NCBI GenBank assembly: GCA_014382285.1
Contig: JACNKA010000143.1
Location: 1 to 43,513, forward strand
Direction of reading: 5' to 3'
Length of the DNA stretch: 43,513 nt
Source of the DNA: Nitrospinota bacterium
GTDB taxonomy: Bacteria > Nitrospinota > Nitrospinia > Nitrospinales > VA-1
Part shown: positions 16,201 through 25,559 of the stretch, piece by piece
Numbering within the stretch: position 1 is the first letter of the stretch
Layout: each line of letters begins with the position of its first letter
Notes under the pieces: generated by a model
What the model was told of the DNA's origin: nothing
The model's input: only the letters and a program-made list of their open reading frames with translations
Database searches by the model: none
Made by a program: the position numbers and the translations under genes

Positions 16201-17679
16201 TTGAATTCCGCGCTGAACGACAAGAGACTTCAGATTTTACTTCTGATTTTTTCTTCACTTTTAATATTTCTAGGTCGGCAATTGGACACCGGCATCACTA
16301 ATTTCGACGATGCCTATTACGCCCAGAAGGCAAAGGAAATGCTGGAATCGGGGTCCTTCTGGCTCATCACCTTTGCAGGATCACCTGCTTTTGAAAATCC
16401 GCCCCTGCCTTTCTGGTTAACCGCCCTGACCTTCAGTATTTTTGGAGTTTCCAGTTACTCAGCGATTTTCCCCTCAGCTCTGTTTGCGACCGGAATCGTT
16501 CTCATAACTTACCGCTTGAGCTTATTGCTCTACAAAGACAACTGGATCGCTTTTGCCGCAGCCTTTATTTTGCTTTTCCCGGGAATGTTTGTCGATTCTT
16601 CTCGCCGGGGCATGGTCGATATTCCGGTAGCATTTTTTGTCACTCTAGCTTTCTATGCTTTCTTTAAGGCCCGGGACATCAAACCCTGGTATCTGGTTTT
16701 TGGTCTCGCAACCGCTGGCGCCATATTGTCTAAAAGCGTTCTTGGGCTTTTCCCTCTCACAATCGTCGGTGCTTTTTTAATTTTCAGCCGACAATGGAGA
16801 GAGATCGTCAACCCTTGGTTTTTGTCAGGATGTCTGATTGCTCTTATTTTAGGGTTTAGCTGGCACATTATTAACTGGCAACACTTTGGTCAAGGCTTTA
16901 TCGACGCTCACTTTGGCTCGCTGATTATCAACCGGAGTTTTGGCGGAACTAAAGAGCCCCTTTATTTCCTGGGATACGCTAAAGACTTTCTGAAGAACTA
17001 CTGGCCTTGGCTCCCTTTTGCGTTGATAGGCCTAGCACAATTTGGCAAACGTAGTTTTATAGATAAGGACAGAACATCCTTATTACTTTTCCTGTGGCCT
17101 ACACTCACCTTTTTGGTGATGAGCACGAGTAAAAATCAAACGCTCCGTTATTTATTTATGATGTTTCCGGCTCTCGCCATCGTCACCGCCAAAACTATTT
17201 CTGAATGGCTGGGGCCTGACAAAAAGAATCGCGCTCTGGGCATAATGGCCGGGGTTATTGCAGTAACTATTCTGTTCGTCAATACCACTCCCTTTCAGGT
17301 CAAAGTAACTCTTGCGCAAAGCAGTAAAGAAGTGCGGGAACTGGCAGCTGTCATAAACCTCAACACCCCCAAAAACCAAGCCATAGGCAACTACGGTCTC
17401 AGCCCCTCGAATCCCAGATTGGCTATGCTGTTTTATTCCAATCGTGCCTTGGAGTCATCCGTTATTCGTGATCCAGAGAAGCTAATGATGTCTCTATCTT
17501 CCACCCCGAAAAAAACATGGCTGTCCTCCATCGGAGAATTTAGAAAACTGGCCTCCCAGCATCCCAATAAGGTTTATTTGATTCAAGCCAATAACAAGTA
17601 TGCGTTTTTCACTTCAATTGAAAACCGAGAAAACATTAGATACGATTTCTCAGCAATGCGCTTACCCATCATCAAATAA
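16201..17679 (+). CDS. GT39-family membrane glycosyltransferase (ArnT/PMT-like)
   Basis: An inner-membrane enzyme of the type that transfers a sugar from a polyprenyl-phosphate donor on the periplasmic side. The 492 residues contain about 10 or more hydrophobic helices. The first loop carries the catalytic acidic pair in TNFDDAYYAQKAKEM, followed by NPPLPFWLTAL, both typical of the ArnT/PMT superfamily. The C-terminal 120 residues form a soluble periplasmic-type domain. The only usable start is a TTG at 16201, and upstream in-frame codons run to a stop without an ATG; no ribosome binding site is clear. It is tail to tail with a second GT39 gene, 4 bp apart. The acceptor (lipid A, O-antigen or protein) is unknown. 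Confidence 0.85.
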   Translation: MNSALNDKRLQILLLIFSSLLIFLGRQLDTGITNFDDAYYAQKAKEMLESGSFWLITFAGSPAFENPPLPFWLTALTFSIFGVSSYSAIFPSALFATGIVLITYRLSLLLYKDNWIAFAAAFILLFPGMFVDSSRRGMVDIPVAFFVTLAFYAFFKARDIKPWYLVFGLATAGAILSKSVLGLFPLTIVGAFLIFSRQWREIVNPWFLSGCLIALILGFSWHIINWQHFGQGFIDAHFGSLIINRSFGGTKEPLYFLGYAKDFLKNYWPWLPFALIGLAQFGKRSFIDKDRTSLLLFLWPTLTFLVMSTSKNQTLRYLFMMFPALAIVTAKTISEWLGPDKKNRALGIMAGVIAVTILFVNTTPFQVKVTLAQSSKEVRELAAVINLNTPKNQAIGNYGLSPSNPRLAMLFYSNRALESSVIRDPEKLMMSLSSTPKKTWLSSIGEFRKLASQHPNKVYLIQANNKYAFFTSIENRENIRYDFSAMRLPIIK

Positions 17680-17683
17680 CTTT

Positions 17684-19447
17684 CTATTTATTCGACAAAA
17701 GATATATCTTTTCCGTGAGGTCTGACTTATCCGCCGATCCTGATTTTCCAAAAATCTCCTTCAACCTCTCCCCGTCAATGCGTCTTCTCAACCAAGCAAC
17801 ATCCTCTGCCACTACCCTCAAAGAAATATTAGAAAAATTCTCCCGGAAATCTTTTTCCCGCATGACAAGCAAAACCTGTTCATCCGTATCAATGAACTGT
17901 TGAATTTGACTGGACTGGGAAAGCCCAAATACCTTTTGACCTGTCAACACACCCAGCTTTGCTCTTTGATTTCCTAACCGGTATACCGCTATGGGGCCGG
18001 TAATTTTTTCCGACAATATTTCCTTAGAAAACAGCTTCATCGGATAGCGACTAATATGAGGGAGCACTTCCCCACTTAAAAAAGAAAATGCAAAAACCAG
18101 AGAAAAGGAAATAACAAAAACTTGTTTTCCATATTGTCGTTTTTTGCTGAGCCTGAAAATGTAAATACCCGCCACCAGAAATACTGCAGGAAGGAAAAAA
18201 AACTGCACAGGGACTTGATGAATCAAACCAAAAAGATACAACGCCCCACCTGAGGATATTGCGATCACTAAAAAAACAACACCCGTTAAAACCGCAGAGG
18301 TTTTATAGCCCAGCCAATCCGATCCATCCTTTTCCATGTCCGCAAAAAATTTTCCTACCAGAATGGCAACCGCCGAGGAGGCCGGCAGCATATAACGGCT
18401 GTGCTCCGTCCTGACAAGGGTGAATAGAATCAGGCATACAAGAATCCAGATATAGCAAAACAAAACCGACTCATTCTCTCTGGCAAACAACAGACCGACA
18501 CGAGTTTTAATGCCATGGAAAACCTGACTGAAGTATTCTGATACGTTTGACACTGGAGAAAGGGAGCAACTGAGAATGCCTGTTTGATGGAAAACTGCAA
18601 CAAAAAAAAATAATATCCAAGGCAGATGATAACGAAACAGCGCCCAAAAAAAATAAAGACTGAATGGGGTATCATGAACCAGTCTATTGGTGATCTCGGC
18701 CCCAATAATATGATTCTTGAATTCATCTCCATGAAGAAAAAACATCGTTGCAAACCAGGGTAGAATCACTAGCAATAAAATCACCAGACCCTGCCCAATA
18801 CGCATTTGCGACCAAAACCTCTTCCTTCCAGTCGCCAGCAAAAAAATCACCACAACCATACCGGGAATAATGACTGCCGGAGGGCCCTTGGTCATGAACC
18901 CCAAAGCCATTGCCAGGTAAAATGAATGGGCCTCCATTTTCCCCTTAAAGTCACTCTGCAATAAATGCACAAAGAAATAGAGCGCTAAGAGAATAAAAAA
19001 ACTCATGACGATGTCAGTCGTGGCCCATCGAGAAATCTGAAAATGCATAAAAGTGGCTGGCAAAATCAGAACACTGTATAAAGCAGTTCGGCCTTCGAAC
19101 AACCGACTAGAAAGAAGATAAAGCAGCCCTATGGTGAGGGTTCCAAAAAATGCGGAAGTCAACCGTGCCGAAACCAGACTCACACCAAATATTTTGTACG
19201 AAGCGGACATCAGCCAGTAGTATAGGATGGGCTTGGCAAACCTTTTTTGATCATGGAACATAGGGGTGAGATAATCCCCCGACTCGACCATAGTACGAGT
19301 GGATTCAACATAATAATTTTCATCACTATGGTAAGGGGGAACCCCGCCAAGCTTATAAGTCAAGGCGACAAAACAAAAAATCAACCAGAGGAAAACAAGT
19401 TGTCTTTCAGTTGCCTTACTGAAGAGATCCTGGAAGAAGGTCAACAT
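17684..19447 (-). CDS. GT39-family membrane glycosyltransferase (ArnT-like)
   Basis: A second polyprenyl-phosphate-sugar-dependent glycosyltransferase, 587 residues. It has the family signature YHSDENYYVESTRTM (catalytic acidic DE) and KPILYYWLMSASYKIFGVS. It contains about 12 membrane helices and a soluble C-terminal domain of about 150 residues ending SDLTEKIYLLSNK. The start is the ATG at 19447. It converges on the other GT39 gene and diverges from the GT4 gene at 19699. Sequence similarity to the neighbouring GT39 is limited to family motifs, so a recent duplication is not indicated. It probably modifies LPS or another surface glycan. Confidence 0.87.
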   Translation of the reverse strand: MLTFFQDLFSKATERQLVFLWLIFCFVALTYKLGGVPPYHSDENYYVESTRTMVESGDYLTPMFHDQKRFAKPILYYWLMSASYKIFGVSLVSARLTSAFFGTLTIGLLYLLSSRLFEGRTALYSVLILPATFMHFQISRWATTDIVMSFFILLALYFFVHLLQSDFKGKMEAHSFYLAMALGFMTKGPPAVIIPGMVVVIFLLATGRKRFWSQMRIGQGLVILLLVILPWFATMFFLHGDEFKNHIIGAEITNRLVHDTPFSLYFFWALFRYHLPWILFFFVAVFHQTGILSCSLSPVSNVSEYFSQVFHGIKTRVGLLFARENESVLFCYIWILVCLILFTLVRTEHSRYMLPASSAVAILVGKFFADMEKDGSDWLGYKTSAVLTGVVFLVIAISSGGALYLFGLIHQVPVQFFFLPAVFLVAGIYIFRLSKKRQYGKQVFVISFSLVFAFSFLSGEVLPHISRYPMKLFSKEILSEKITGPIAVYRLGNQRAKLGVLTGQKVFGLSQSSQIQQFIDTDEQVLLVMREKDFRENFSNISLRVVAEDVAWLRRRIDGERLKEIFGKSGSADKSDLTEKIYLLSNK

Positions 19448-19698
19448 AAATCAGCGAGGAGCGCATAGAAAAAAGATTAAAAAAATGAGCCCGGTATACA
19501 GGCATCACGCAAAGGGTAAGCTCTTCACAAGTTTCAAGCTATTCCAGCCTTTCATTGCGAAATAGTCTGTCTCACCAAGCCAGCAAAGCTCGCCCCTCTG
19601 AAACATCACAATAATTAAATAGAAGAAATAAAGCAACCATGATAATCTCGATTTACCCACATATACTTTATAATCAATTCTTCTAATAATTTACGAAT

Positions 19699-20832
19699 GT
19701 GAAAATTTGCCTGCTCTGTTTTGACATTTCCAATAACTCCTTAGGAAGAGCCGCCCTACTGGCTAGCGCCCTCGCAACTCGACACGACGTTAAAATTATT
19801 GGAACCTCAAAGAATGGGGATATCTGGTATCCCATGCGTAATATTGAAATTCCCATCCAAATATATCCCTGGAGCCGCTTTCCCACTTTTATCCCTACGA
19901 TACGTAAAATGCTTCGGGAAATGGATGCCGATGTTTATATTGCCTGCAAATTACGACCTACAAGTTTTGGAATCGCTTTGCTGAAAAAATGGCTTTCAGG
20001 AAGGCCCGTTCTCCTGGATATTGATGATTGGGAAGCCGGATTTTATTATCACTCAGGTTTTTGGGGACGTGTTGGCCGCTTCCTGAATTTCTCTAATCCC
20101 AACGGATTGCCTTATACCTGGCTCATGGAAAAACTTGTCGGCTTTGCCGAATCCATCATCGTCAGCAACAAGTTTTTGCAAAATCGTTTTAGCGGATGTC
20201 TGATTCATCATTGCCGAGACACGACAGTCTTAAACCCTGACAATTTTGATTCGCAGAAAATTAAAATATCACTTGGCCTGGGGAATAATCGAGTGATCAT
20301 GTTTCTGGGCACTCCTCGGGCCCATAAGGGCATTGATGATCTTATCCAGGCGTTTGAAGGCTTGAACTCTTCAGACCTTCGACTGGTCTTTATTGGAGCC
20401 GAAACCTCTTTCAATCCGACTCGGAATAAGCCCCCTTCCATTCAGGAAAGGGTCATTGTACTTCCAAAGATTCCCTTTGAAGAGCTCCCCAAATATCTCG
20501 CAGTAGCCGACATCCTGGTTATCCCTCAAAGGGATACTACGGATACCCAGGGGCAGAGCCCGGCAAAACTGTTTGATGCCATGGCAATGGCTAAGCCCAT
20601 AATCACCACCCGTGTCTCAGACATTCCTGAAGTGTTGGGAGGAAATGGCTACCTTGTTGAACCAGGGAACCCGCAAGAACTTGCCCGCACCCTCCAGCAT
20701 GTCTTGGATCATCCTGATGAAGCCAGGGAAAGGGGTCTCCAAGCTAGAGAACGGTGCATTGAGTTCTATGACATAAAAGTCATGGAAGCAAAATTGGAAA
20801 ATTTGATCAAAGACATAATCGTTTCGGTTTGA
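19699..20832 (+). CDS. GT4-family glycosyltransferase
   Basis: A 377-residue cytoplasmic GT-B retaining glycosyltransferase using a nucleotide sugar. Its N-terminal Rossmann half starts MKICLLCFDISNNSLGRAALLASAL. The C-terminal donor-binding half has VIMFLGTPRAHKGIDDLIQAF, and the nucleotide-sugar loop is GQSPAKLFDAMAMAKPIITT (the usual Glu of the EX7E motif is an Asp or shifted). The start is a GTG at 19699. A TATAAT at 19669-19674 could be the -10 element but has no good -35. It lies upstream of a decayed GT9 fragment and an intact GT9 gene, which suggests an LPS-core or O-antigen role. Confidence 0.88.
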   Translation: MKICLLCFDISNNSLGRAALLASALATRHDVKIIGTSKNGDIWYPMRNIEIPIQIYPWSRFPTFIPTIRKMLREMDADVYIACKLRPTSFGIALLKKWLSGRPVLLDIDDWEAGFYYHSGFWGRVGRFLNFSNPNGLPYTWLMEKLVGFAESIIVSNKFLQNRFSGCLIHHCRDTTVLNPDNFDSQKIKISLGLGNNRVIMFLGTPRAHKGIDDLIQAFEGLNSSDLRLVFIGAETSFNPTRNKPPSIQERVIVLPKIPFEELPKYLAVADILVIPQRDTTDTQGQSPAKLFDAMAMAKPIITTRVSDIPEVLGGNGYLVEPGNPQELARTLQHVLDHPDEARERGLQARERCIEFYDIKVMEAKLENLIKDIIVSV

Positions 20833-20881
20833 TAGCGACTGGCGTTCACATGCTAAATTCTCAAGTTATCCTGAATCCGCT

Positions 20882-20987
20882 ATGATCAGGTTTCGCACCC
20901 GTGTCGATATGGTCTATAATGAAACCGTATACATAAACCACCTTGCTAATTTTAGCCCCAATTTTTTGAATGGAGTGTTGACTTATC
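20882..20987 (+). pseudogene. Remnant of a GT9 (heptosyltransferase-like) gene start
   Basis: About 35 codons directly upstream of the intact GT9 gene match its N-terminus in frame. IRFRTRVDMVYNETVY here parallels IKLRSIGDVVYNTAVY at residues 18-33 of the gene at 20988. The DNA also aligns, with shared blocks such as TATAAT-x4-C-x-GT-x-TA at a constant offset of 154 bases. The frame then runs past the intact gene's start out of frame and ends at 21073. This is a diverged partial tandem copy or the stump of a replaced paralogue. It is unlikely to encode a functional protein because the rest of the enzyme is missing. Confidence 0.6.
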
Positions 20988-22043
20988 TTGCTAAGTTTTC
21001 CCCGGGAAAAATTACCCAAAAATCCGAAATTTCTTATTATCAAACTGCGCTCCATTGGGGACGTGGTTTATAATACTGCGGTTTATGCCCCTTTAAAGAG
21101 AAGTTTTCCTGATTGCCATTTGACGGTGCTGGTGGAGCGCTTTACGTTAGATGTAGTTCGCCATCATCCAGACATTGACCAGGTTCTATGCTTTGAAAAA
21201 AAGTCCTGGCTGCACCAGCTCGGTTTTTATTACCGCCTTTTTGCGGATCATTATGATGTCGTGATTGATATGCATGAAGGAACACGGGGGGCAGTCATGT
21301 GCTTTGTCACCCAGGCACCCTATCGTGTTGGCCATAAATTTGCCAAACGATCTTTTTTGTATAACGTTAAACTCGAATTTGGTGACCTCCACCCCAAACA
21401 GCCCATTGATTATCAAGTCGCCCTGATAAAAAAAATGGGCGTGGAGTTTGGCGAAATTGCCCCATCCATCCATATTTCAGAATCCGCGAAAATTAAAGCA
21501 GACAAACTATTGCATGCGCAGAGAATCGACCCTCACGAACCATTCTGTATTTTGCATCCTGGCTCAAGGCATCATGACCGCTGGGAGCCTGAAAAATTTG
21601 CCCAACTCGCCGACGCAATTTATTCCCAGCACCGCATGAAAACTTTATGGACCTGCGGACCAGGGCAGAAGCACATGGTCGATGAAATCACGCCTAAAAT
21701 AATAAATACTCCCTATGCTTTCATCAGCACAAATCTCGAGACACTTGGGGCCATAACTCAAAAAGCTCGGTTTGTAGTTTGTCATGATGGGGGTTATATG
21801 CATTTCGCAGCCGCTCTTGGGGCTCCAGTAGTGGGGATGTTTGGGTGGACGAACCCTGAGATTTGGCGCCCCCCCGGAAATAATGCAACCATCGTTTCAA
21901 AAGAAATAGAGTGCCGTCCCTGCACCCGGCATACAAAAAAAGAGGAGTGCTGGAATGGCCGACCTGAGTGCAAAGTTCTCATCACTGTGGAAGACATTCT
22001 TTTAGCCATCAGCGAAGTTTACCCCGCAAATATTACGAATTAG
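20988..22043 (+). CDS. GT9-family glycosyltransferase (LPS heptosyltransferase-like)
   Basis: A 351-residue GT-B enzyme of the WaaC/WaaF/WaaQ family, which adds heptose or a related sugar to the LPS core in the cytoplasm. The N-terminal motif is FLIIKLRSIGDVVYNTAVY. The C-terminal donor site has HPGSRHHDRWEPEKFAQLA and CHDGGYMHFAAALGAPVVGMFG, followed by a Cys-containing segment (CRPCTRHTKKEECWNG) seen in some family members. The start is a TTG at 20988, since an in-frame stop lies just upstream; the ribosome binding site is weak. Its end overlaps the convergent GT9 gene by 11 bp. The precise sugar cannot be told. Confidence 0.88.
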   Translation: MLSFPREKLPKNPKFLIIKLRSIGDVVYNTAVYAPLKRSFPDCHLTVLVERFTLDVVRHHPDIDQVLCFEKKSWLHQLGFYYRLFADHYDVVIDMHEGTRGAVMCFVTQAPYRVGHKFAKRSFLYNVKLEFGDLHPKQPIDYQVALIKKMGVEFGEIAPSIHISESAKIKADKLLHAQRIDPHEPFCILHPGSRHHDRWEPEKFAQLADAIYSQHRMKTLWTCGPGQKHMVDEITPKIINTPYAFISTNLETLGAITQKARFVVCHDGGYMHFAAALGAPVVGMFGWTNPEIWRPPGNNATIVSKEIECRPCTRHTKKEECWNGRPECKVLITVEDILLAISEVYPANITN

Positions 22044-23037
22044 ATTTTTCTTCCAGCACTTTTTCTACCTGCTCCCAAACCGTGTCCACGGTTATACTTC
22101 CAAAATGGAACTCTCCCGGATCCATCCCCTCAGCACAATTTTTCTCTTCCAGATCAATTTTTATGACTCGACATAAGTGATCCGGAACCTCATGTGGACC
22201 TGAACCCGTGGGCGAAATGGTTCCGAAAAGCGCCACAACCGGAGTTCCCACCGCTAACCCGATATGCATGGGGCCCGTGTCGGAAGTCACCATAAGTCCT
22301 GCCTTAGAGATCATGGCAGCGTTCACCAGAATCGGCTGACTACAGACTTCCATCGCTCGGGAGCTATTGAGTTGATTCAAAATAGTGAGGGCTCGCTTTT
22401 TTTCATTCGGCCCTCCCCCTAGAATTATATTCCACGATGTTATCTTAAGGATTCGACTTGCAAGCTCACTGAAACGCTCCACCATCCATCGCCTGCTTTC
22501 AACCGCAGCCCCCAAATTCAGATAAACATATTCCCCGGGACTAAAATCATGGGCCTGCAAAATTTGTTGTGACCTGCCCAGGGTGATCGAATCAAAAAAT
22601 ATTTCCATCTGGCCCCCGTTCGGTTTCACACCAAACTTTTCCAGCATGAGCAGCCTTCTCTCTATTCCATGTATATTGGCATCCATTTTCACGCGATTCG
22701 ACTCGGGCACCCAATTAAAACCCTGAATACACCAAACGGGCAATGAACGAAACCACGGCATCATCCGTCTAAAATTGCGGTTGGCGTGAAAAATTAAAAT
22801 CGCGTCATAGTATCTTCCTAGTAATCTCATCCCTAAAAAGGGCTGGCGGTACCATTGGTCCTGGTATTCAAAAATTCGGTTCAAATGAGGATTAAAATCA
22901 AATAAAGGTCGCCAAGCACAATTCACAACCAGATCAATCTCTATACTTGGAAATGTCTTTTTCAAGGCCCGGATACCCGGAGTTCCCCAAAGACAGTCTC
23001 CCATTCCGGTAGAGCTAACAATAAGAATCTTTTCCAT
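22033..23037 (-). CDS. GT9-family glycosyltransferase (LPS heptosyltransferase-like)
   Basis: A 334-residue GT-B enzyme of the heptosyltransferase family. It starts MEKILIVSSTGMGDCLWGTPG, where the GD motif replaces the IGD of the classical members. The donor half has YLNLGAAVESRRWMVERFSELA and TSDTGPMHIGLAVGTPVVALFG, the family's best-conserved stretch. The N-terminal catalytic residue region lies around residue 15. It is convergent with and overlaps the other GT9 gene at their 3' ends, so the two were not duplicated in tandem. Its role is inferred as LPS core or O-antigen assembly. Confidence 0.88.
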   Translation of the reverse strand: MEKILIVSSTGMGDCLWGTPGIRALKKTFPSIEIDLVVNCAWRPLFDFNPHLNRIFEYQDQWYRQPFLGMRLLGRYYDAILIFHANRNFRRMMPWFRSLPVWCIQGFNWVPESNRVKMDANIHGIERRLLMLEKFGVKPNGGQMEIFFDSITLGRSQQILQAHDFSPGEYVYLNLGAAVESRRWMVERFSELASRILKITSWNIILGGGPNEKKRALTILNQLNSSRAMEVCSQPILVNAAMISKAGLMVTSDTGPMHIGLAVGTPVVALFGTISPTGSGPHEVPDHLCRVIKIDLEEKNCAEGMDPGEFHFGSITVDTVWEQVEKVLEEKSNS

Positions 23038-23366
23038 ATTTAATACGATGCTTGAAGGATTAATCCCATAGATTGGACTTTATACATACTTGACGACATT
23101 AACAATTGAATGCCTCGCATATTGAGACTCTTTCGATGCAGCTATTTCCAAAAATATTTTTTCTACCACAGATTTGGTTTTAGTAGCTTTTCGCTGACAA
23201 TAGATATACTACAGAAACCTAAATTTTTTCTCGTAAAATAGCCTGCTTCGCTCATGGGCTCGTGATAAGGGGAAAGGATGCGAGAAATTGATTTCCTGCG
23301 GATATGTGCTTTAATGTGTAAATACAGATTATTCTGGAATTTATAATGTTAAAAGGAGTAATGCTC
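23038..23366. other. Intergenic region between divergent GT9 and methyltransferase genes
   Basis: About 330 bases that must contain divergent promoters. On the minus strand TTGTTA and TATAAA occur with 15-base spacing, and on the plus strand only weak matches exist. No gene, repeat or RNA structure was recognised. Confidence 0.35.
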
Positions 23367-24062
23367 GTGGAAGAAAAAAACGAACCAATCCATTCGGAGT
23401 CTGGTTTAAAAAACAAGCAACCCAACCTGGACACCCGGACCGGAATTCTTTCTGATTTTTATTCCCAGCACCATTTTTCCGGGAATCGCAGGAATCAGTC
23501 TATATCAGAAGAGCGTCGTTCGCAGAAGTTCAAAGAATGGATGGGAAAAGATAAAAAGGTCTTAGACCTAGGTTGTCGCGATGGAATATTGACCCGCCAT
23601 TTCATTGATCAAAATGAGGTAACAGGCATGGATATCGATAAGATGGCTCTGGAAGACTGTAAAAATAATTTGGGCATTGAAACAAAGTGGGCAGACTTCA
23701 GCCTTCAGATTCCCCTACCTACTTCATCGCTTGATGTCGTTGTTGCAGGTGAAACGCTGGAACACCTACCCTACCCAGCCATTACCATAGCGGAAATCTC
23801 TCGTATTTTAATACCTGAAGGACTGTTCATCGGTTCCGTCCCCAATTCCTATCATTTGAAAAATAGGCTACGGGTACTAAAAGGCAACTTAATAGATAAC
23901 GACCAAACTCATTTGCGCGCCTATAATGTGATGCTACTCAGACAATATCTTGAAAAGAACTTCGTGATAGAAGAGTTGATTAGTTGCCGAGGAAGGTCTG
24001 CTTTTCTTTCTATTTCATGGTTTGGAAGAGACTTGGTCTGGAAATGCCGTAATAAAAAATAG
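23367..24062 (+). CDS. Class I SAM-dependent methyltransferase
   Basis: A Rossmann-fold methyltransferase of about 231 residues. SAM-binding motif I is VLDLGCRDG, followed by the acidic GMDIDKMAL (ribose contact), then VVVAGETLEHLPYP (motif IV, UbiG/UbiE-like) and EISRILIPEGLFIGSVPN. The start is chosen as the GTG at 23367 because AAGGAG ends 8 bases before it. The ATG at 23361 is too close to that site (2 bases) and the ATG at 23346 lies upstream of it. It sits in the polysaccharide region and may methylate a sugar or a lipid-linked glycan, but the substrate is not visible in the sequence. Confidence 0.85.
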   Translation: MEEKNEPIHSESGLKNKQPNLDTRTGILSDFYSQHHFSGNRRNQSISEERRSQKFKEWMGKDKKVLDLGCRDGILTRHFIDQNEVTGMDIDKMALEDCKNNLGIETKWADFSLQIPLPTSSLDVVVAGETLEHLPYPAITIAEISRILIPEGLFIGSVPNSYHLKNRLRVLKGNLIDNDQTHLRAYNVMLLRQYLEKNFVIEELISCRGRSAFLSISWFGRDLVWKCRNKK

Positions 24063-24417
24063 CTTCTTCGCATGAGAACCAACAAATTGCCCAACTTCGC
24101 GATTTACTCCCACCTTTACTATCTCATCCGAACGTGGACCCTATGAGCTAAAAAGTATCGAGTGAATCAGTGATAAATAACATCCGCCATAGAACCCGCA
24201 AGAAATATTCTTCCTAAGAGAGGATTCGCATCGTTTAGATGTCTTCGAGCTGAAGACACTATGCAACCGAGAAGACATTCCCCACTGACCTGTATCACTG
24301 CCGGAACAAAGATATTCTGGAAGCAGACCATCTGTATTGCACTATACTGAAAGGTTATGATAGAGTGAAATTTCAATCACAGTTTGCTGATCTTTATTTT
24401 TTTTGTAGGCTCCCTTA
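24063..24417. other. Gene-free interval before the GT4 pair
   Basis: About 355 bases without a supported gene. A 24-codon plus-strand frame (MRTNKLPNFAIYSHLYYL...) ends quickly, and a 69-codon minus-strand frame has no ribosome binding site or family resemblance. Given the relics found elsewhere in this cluster it may be decayed coding sequence, but I see no proof. Confidence 0.3.
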
Positions 24418-25539
24418 TTGAAAACCCTCCACATCTTACATTCTGAAGCAGCTCCCGGTTGGGGCGGGCAGGAAATCAGGGTGTTTCAAGAATGCCAATT
24501 ATTGCTAGAACGCGGGCACCGTGTTTCTATTGTTTGCCCGCCTGACAGCCCGCTTGGCGACAGATGCCGCAGGCTCAGCCATCCCAACCTGAGTTATTCT
24601 CCCTTAGCCATGAAGCGGGCCTTCAGCTTATCAACCCTGTTTTCCCTGATAAAGATCATCAAAAACTCCCAACCTGATATTCTTCACTCTCATAGCTCCA
24701 TAGACAGTTGGCTGATCGCCATGGCGGGAAAAATTTTAAGCGTCCCCATCATTCGAAGTCGGCATGTCATGATCCCAATTAAAAATCATATTTTTAATCG
24801 TTGGCTATATGCGAAGGTCCCCAGGCGAGTTCTGACAACCGGAATAGGTATAGCAAAAATGGTCTCTGAGAATGTCGGGGTCTCAACTGAAAAAATAATT
24901 TCCATCCCAACAGGCGTTGATTTTCGCAAATTTGATTTTCAAATTTGCGGTAAGAAAATAAGAGCGGAGCTGGAAGTGGAATCCTATCAACCCCTGATCG
25001 GCATGGTTGCTGTGATGCGTAGCTGGAAGGGTCACGATTATTTCGTGGACTCTGTACCTTTGGTTTTAGAGAAGTTTCCCGATGCGCGATTTGTCATCGT
25101 CGGTGACGGCCCTGCATACGAAAGAATCCTTTCCAAAGTCCAACAACTAGGGCTTGAAAAAGTAATTTTTATGCTTGGACACCGTGAAGACATTCCTGAA
25201 ATCATGGCAGCATTGGATATCCTTTGCCTTGCTTCGTTCGCTGTAGAAGGCGCTGCTCAGGTAATCCCCCAGGCCTTTGCCATGAAGACTCCAGTCGTTT
25301 CTACGCGCATTAGTTCAATTCCACCTATTTTAGGAAATGGCAAATGGGGTATTTTAATCGAACCCAAAAATTCGCAGGACTTGGCTAACGGAAGCATGAA
25401 ATTTTTAAACGATCTCCGGTTAGCCCAGTCCATGGCAGAAAAAGCTTACATCTTCTGCAAAAATGAGTTGAGCGCTGATAAAATGATGGATCAGACTATT
25501 GCCGTTTATCATGACGTTCTGAAAGACTGTTCATCTTAA
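24418..25539 (+). CDS. GT4-family glycosyltransferase
   Basis: A 373-residue GT-B enzyme. The N-terminal acceptor domain begins LHILHSEAAPGWGGQEIRVF, with the Gly-rich loop typical of GT4, and contains PDILHSHSSIDSWLIAM. The donor domain carries IGMVAVMRSWKGHDYFVDS and the loop VEGAAQVIPQAFAMKTPVV, where E of the EX7E motif pairs with a glutamine, an atypical second residue. The start is a TTG at 24418 with only a weak upstream AGG. The next GT4 gene follows after 20 bp, so the two are probably co-transcribed. It likely adds a sugar to LPS or another surface glycan; specificity is unknown. Confidence 0.88.
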   Translation: MKTLHILHSEAAPGWGGQEIRVFQECQLLLERGHRVSIVCPPDSPLGDRCRRLSHPNLSYSPLAMKRAFSLSTLFSLIKIIKNSQPDILHSHSSIDSWLIAMAGKILSVPIIRSRHVMIPIKNHIFNRWLYAKVPRRVLTTGIGIAKMVSENVGVSTEKIISIPTGVDFRKFDFQICGKKIRAELEVESYQPLIGMVAVMRSWKGHDYFVDSVPLVLEKFPDARFVIVGDGPAYERILSKVQQLGLEKVIFMLGHREDIPEIMAALDILCLASFAVEGAAQVIPQAFAMKTPVVSTRISSIPPILGNGKWGILIEPKNSQDLANGSMKFLNDLRLAQSMAEKAYIFCKNELSADKMMDQTIAVYHDVLKDCSS

Positions 25540-25559
25540 ACCTCCCGGTTTTTTGTATC

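Noticed and set aside
20841-20856. Possible sigma-54 promoter (TGGCGTTCACATGC) before the GT9 genes
   Set aside because: The GG and GC doublets are 9 bases apart rather than 10, so the required spacing fails.
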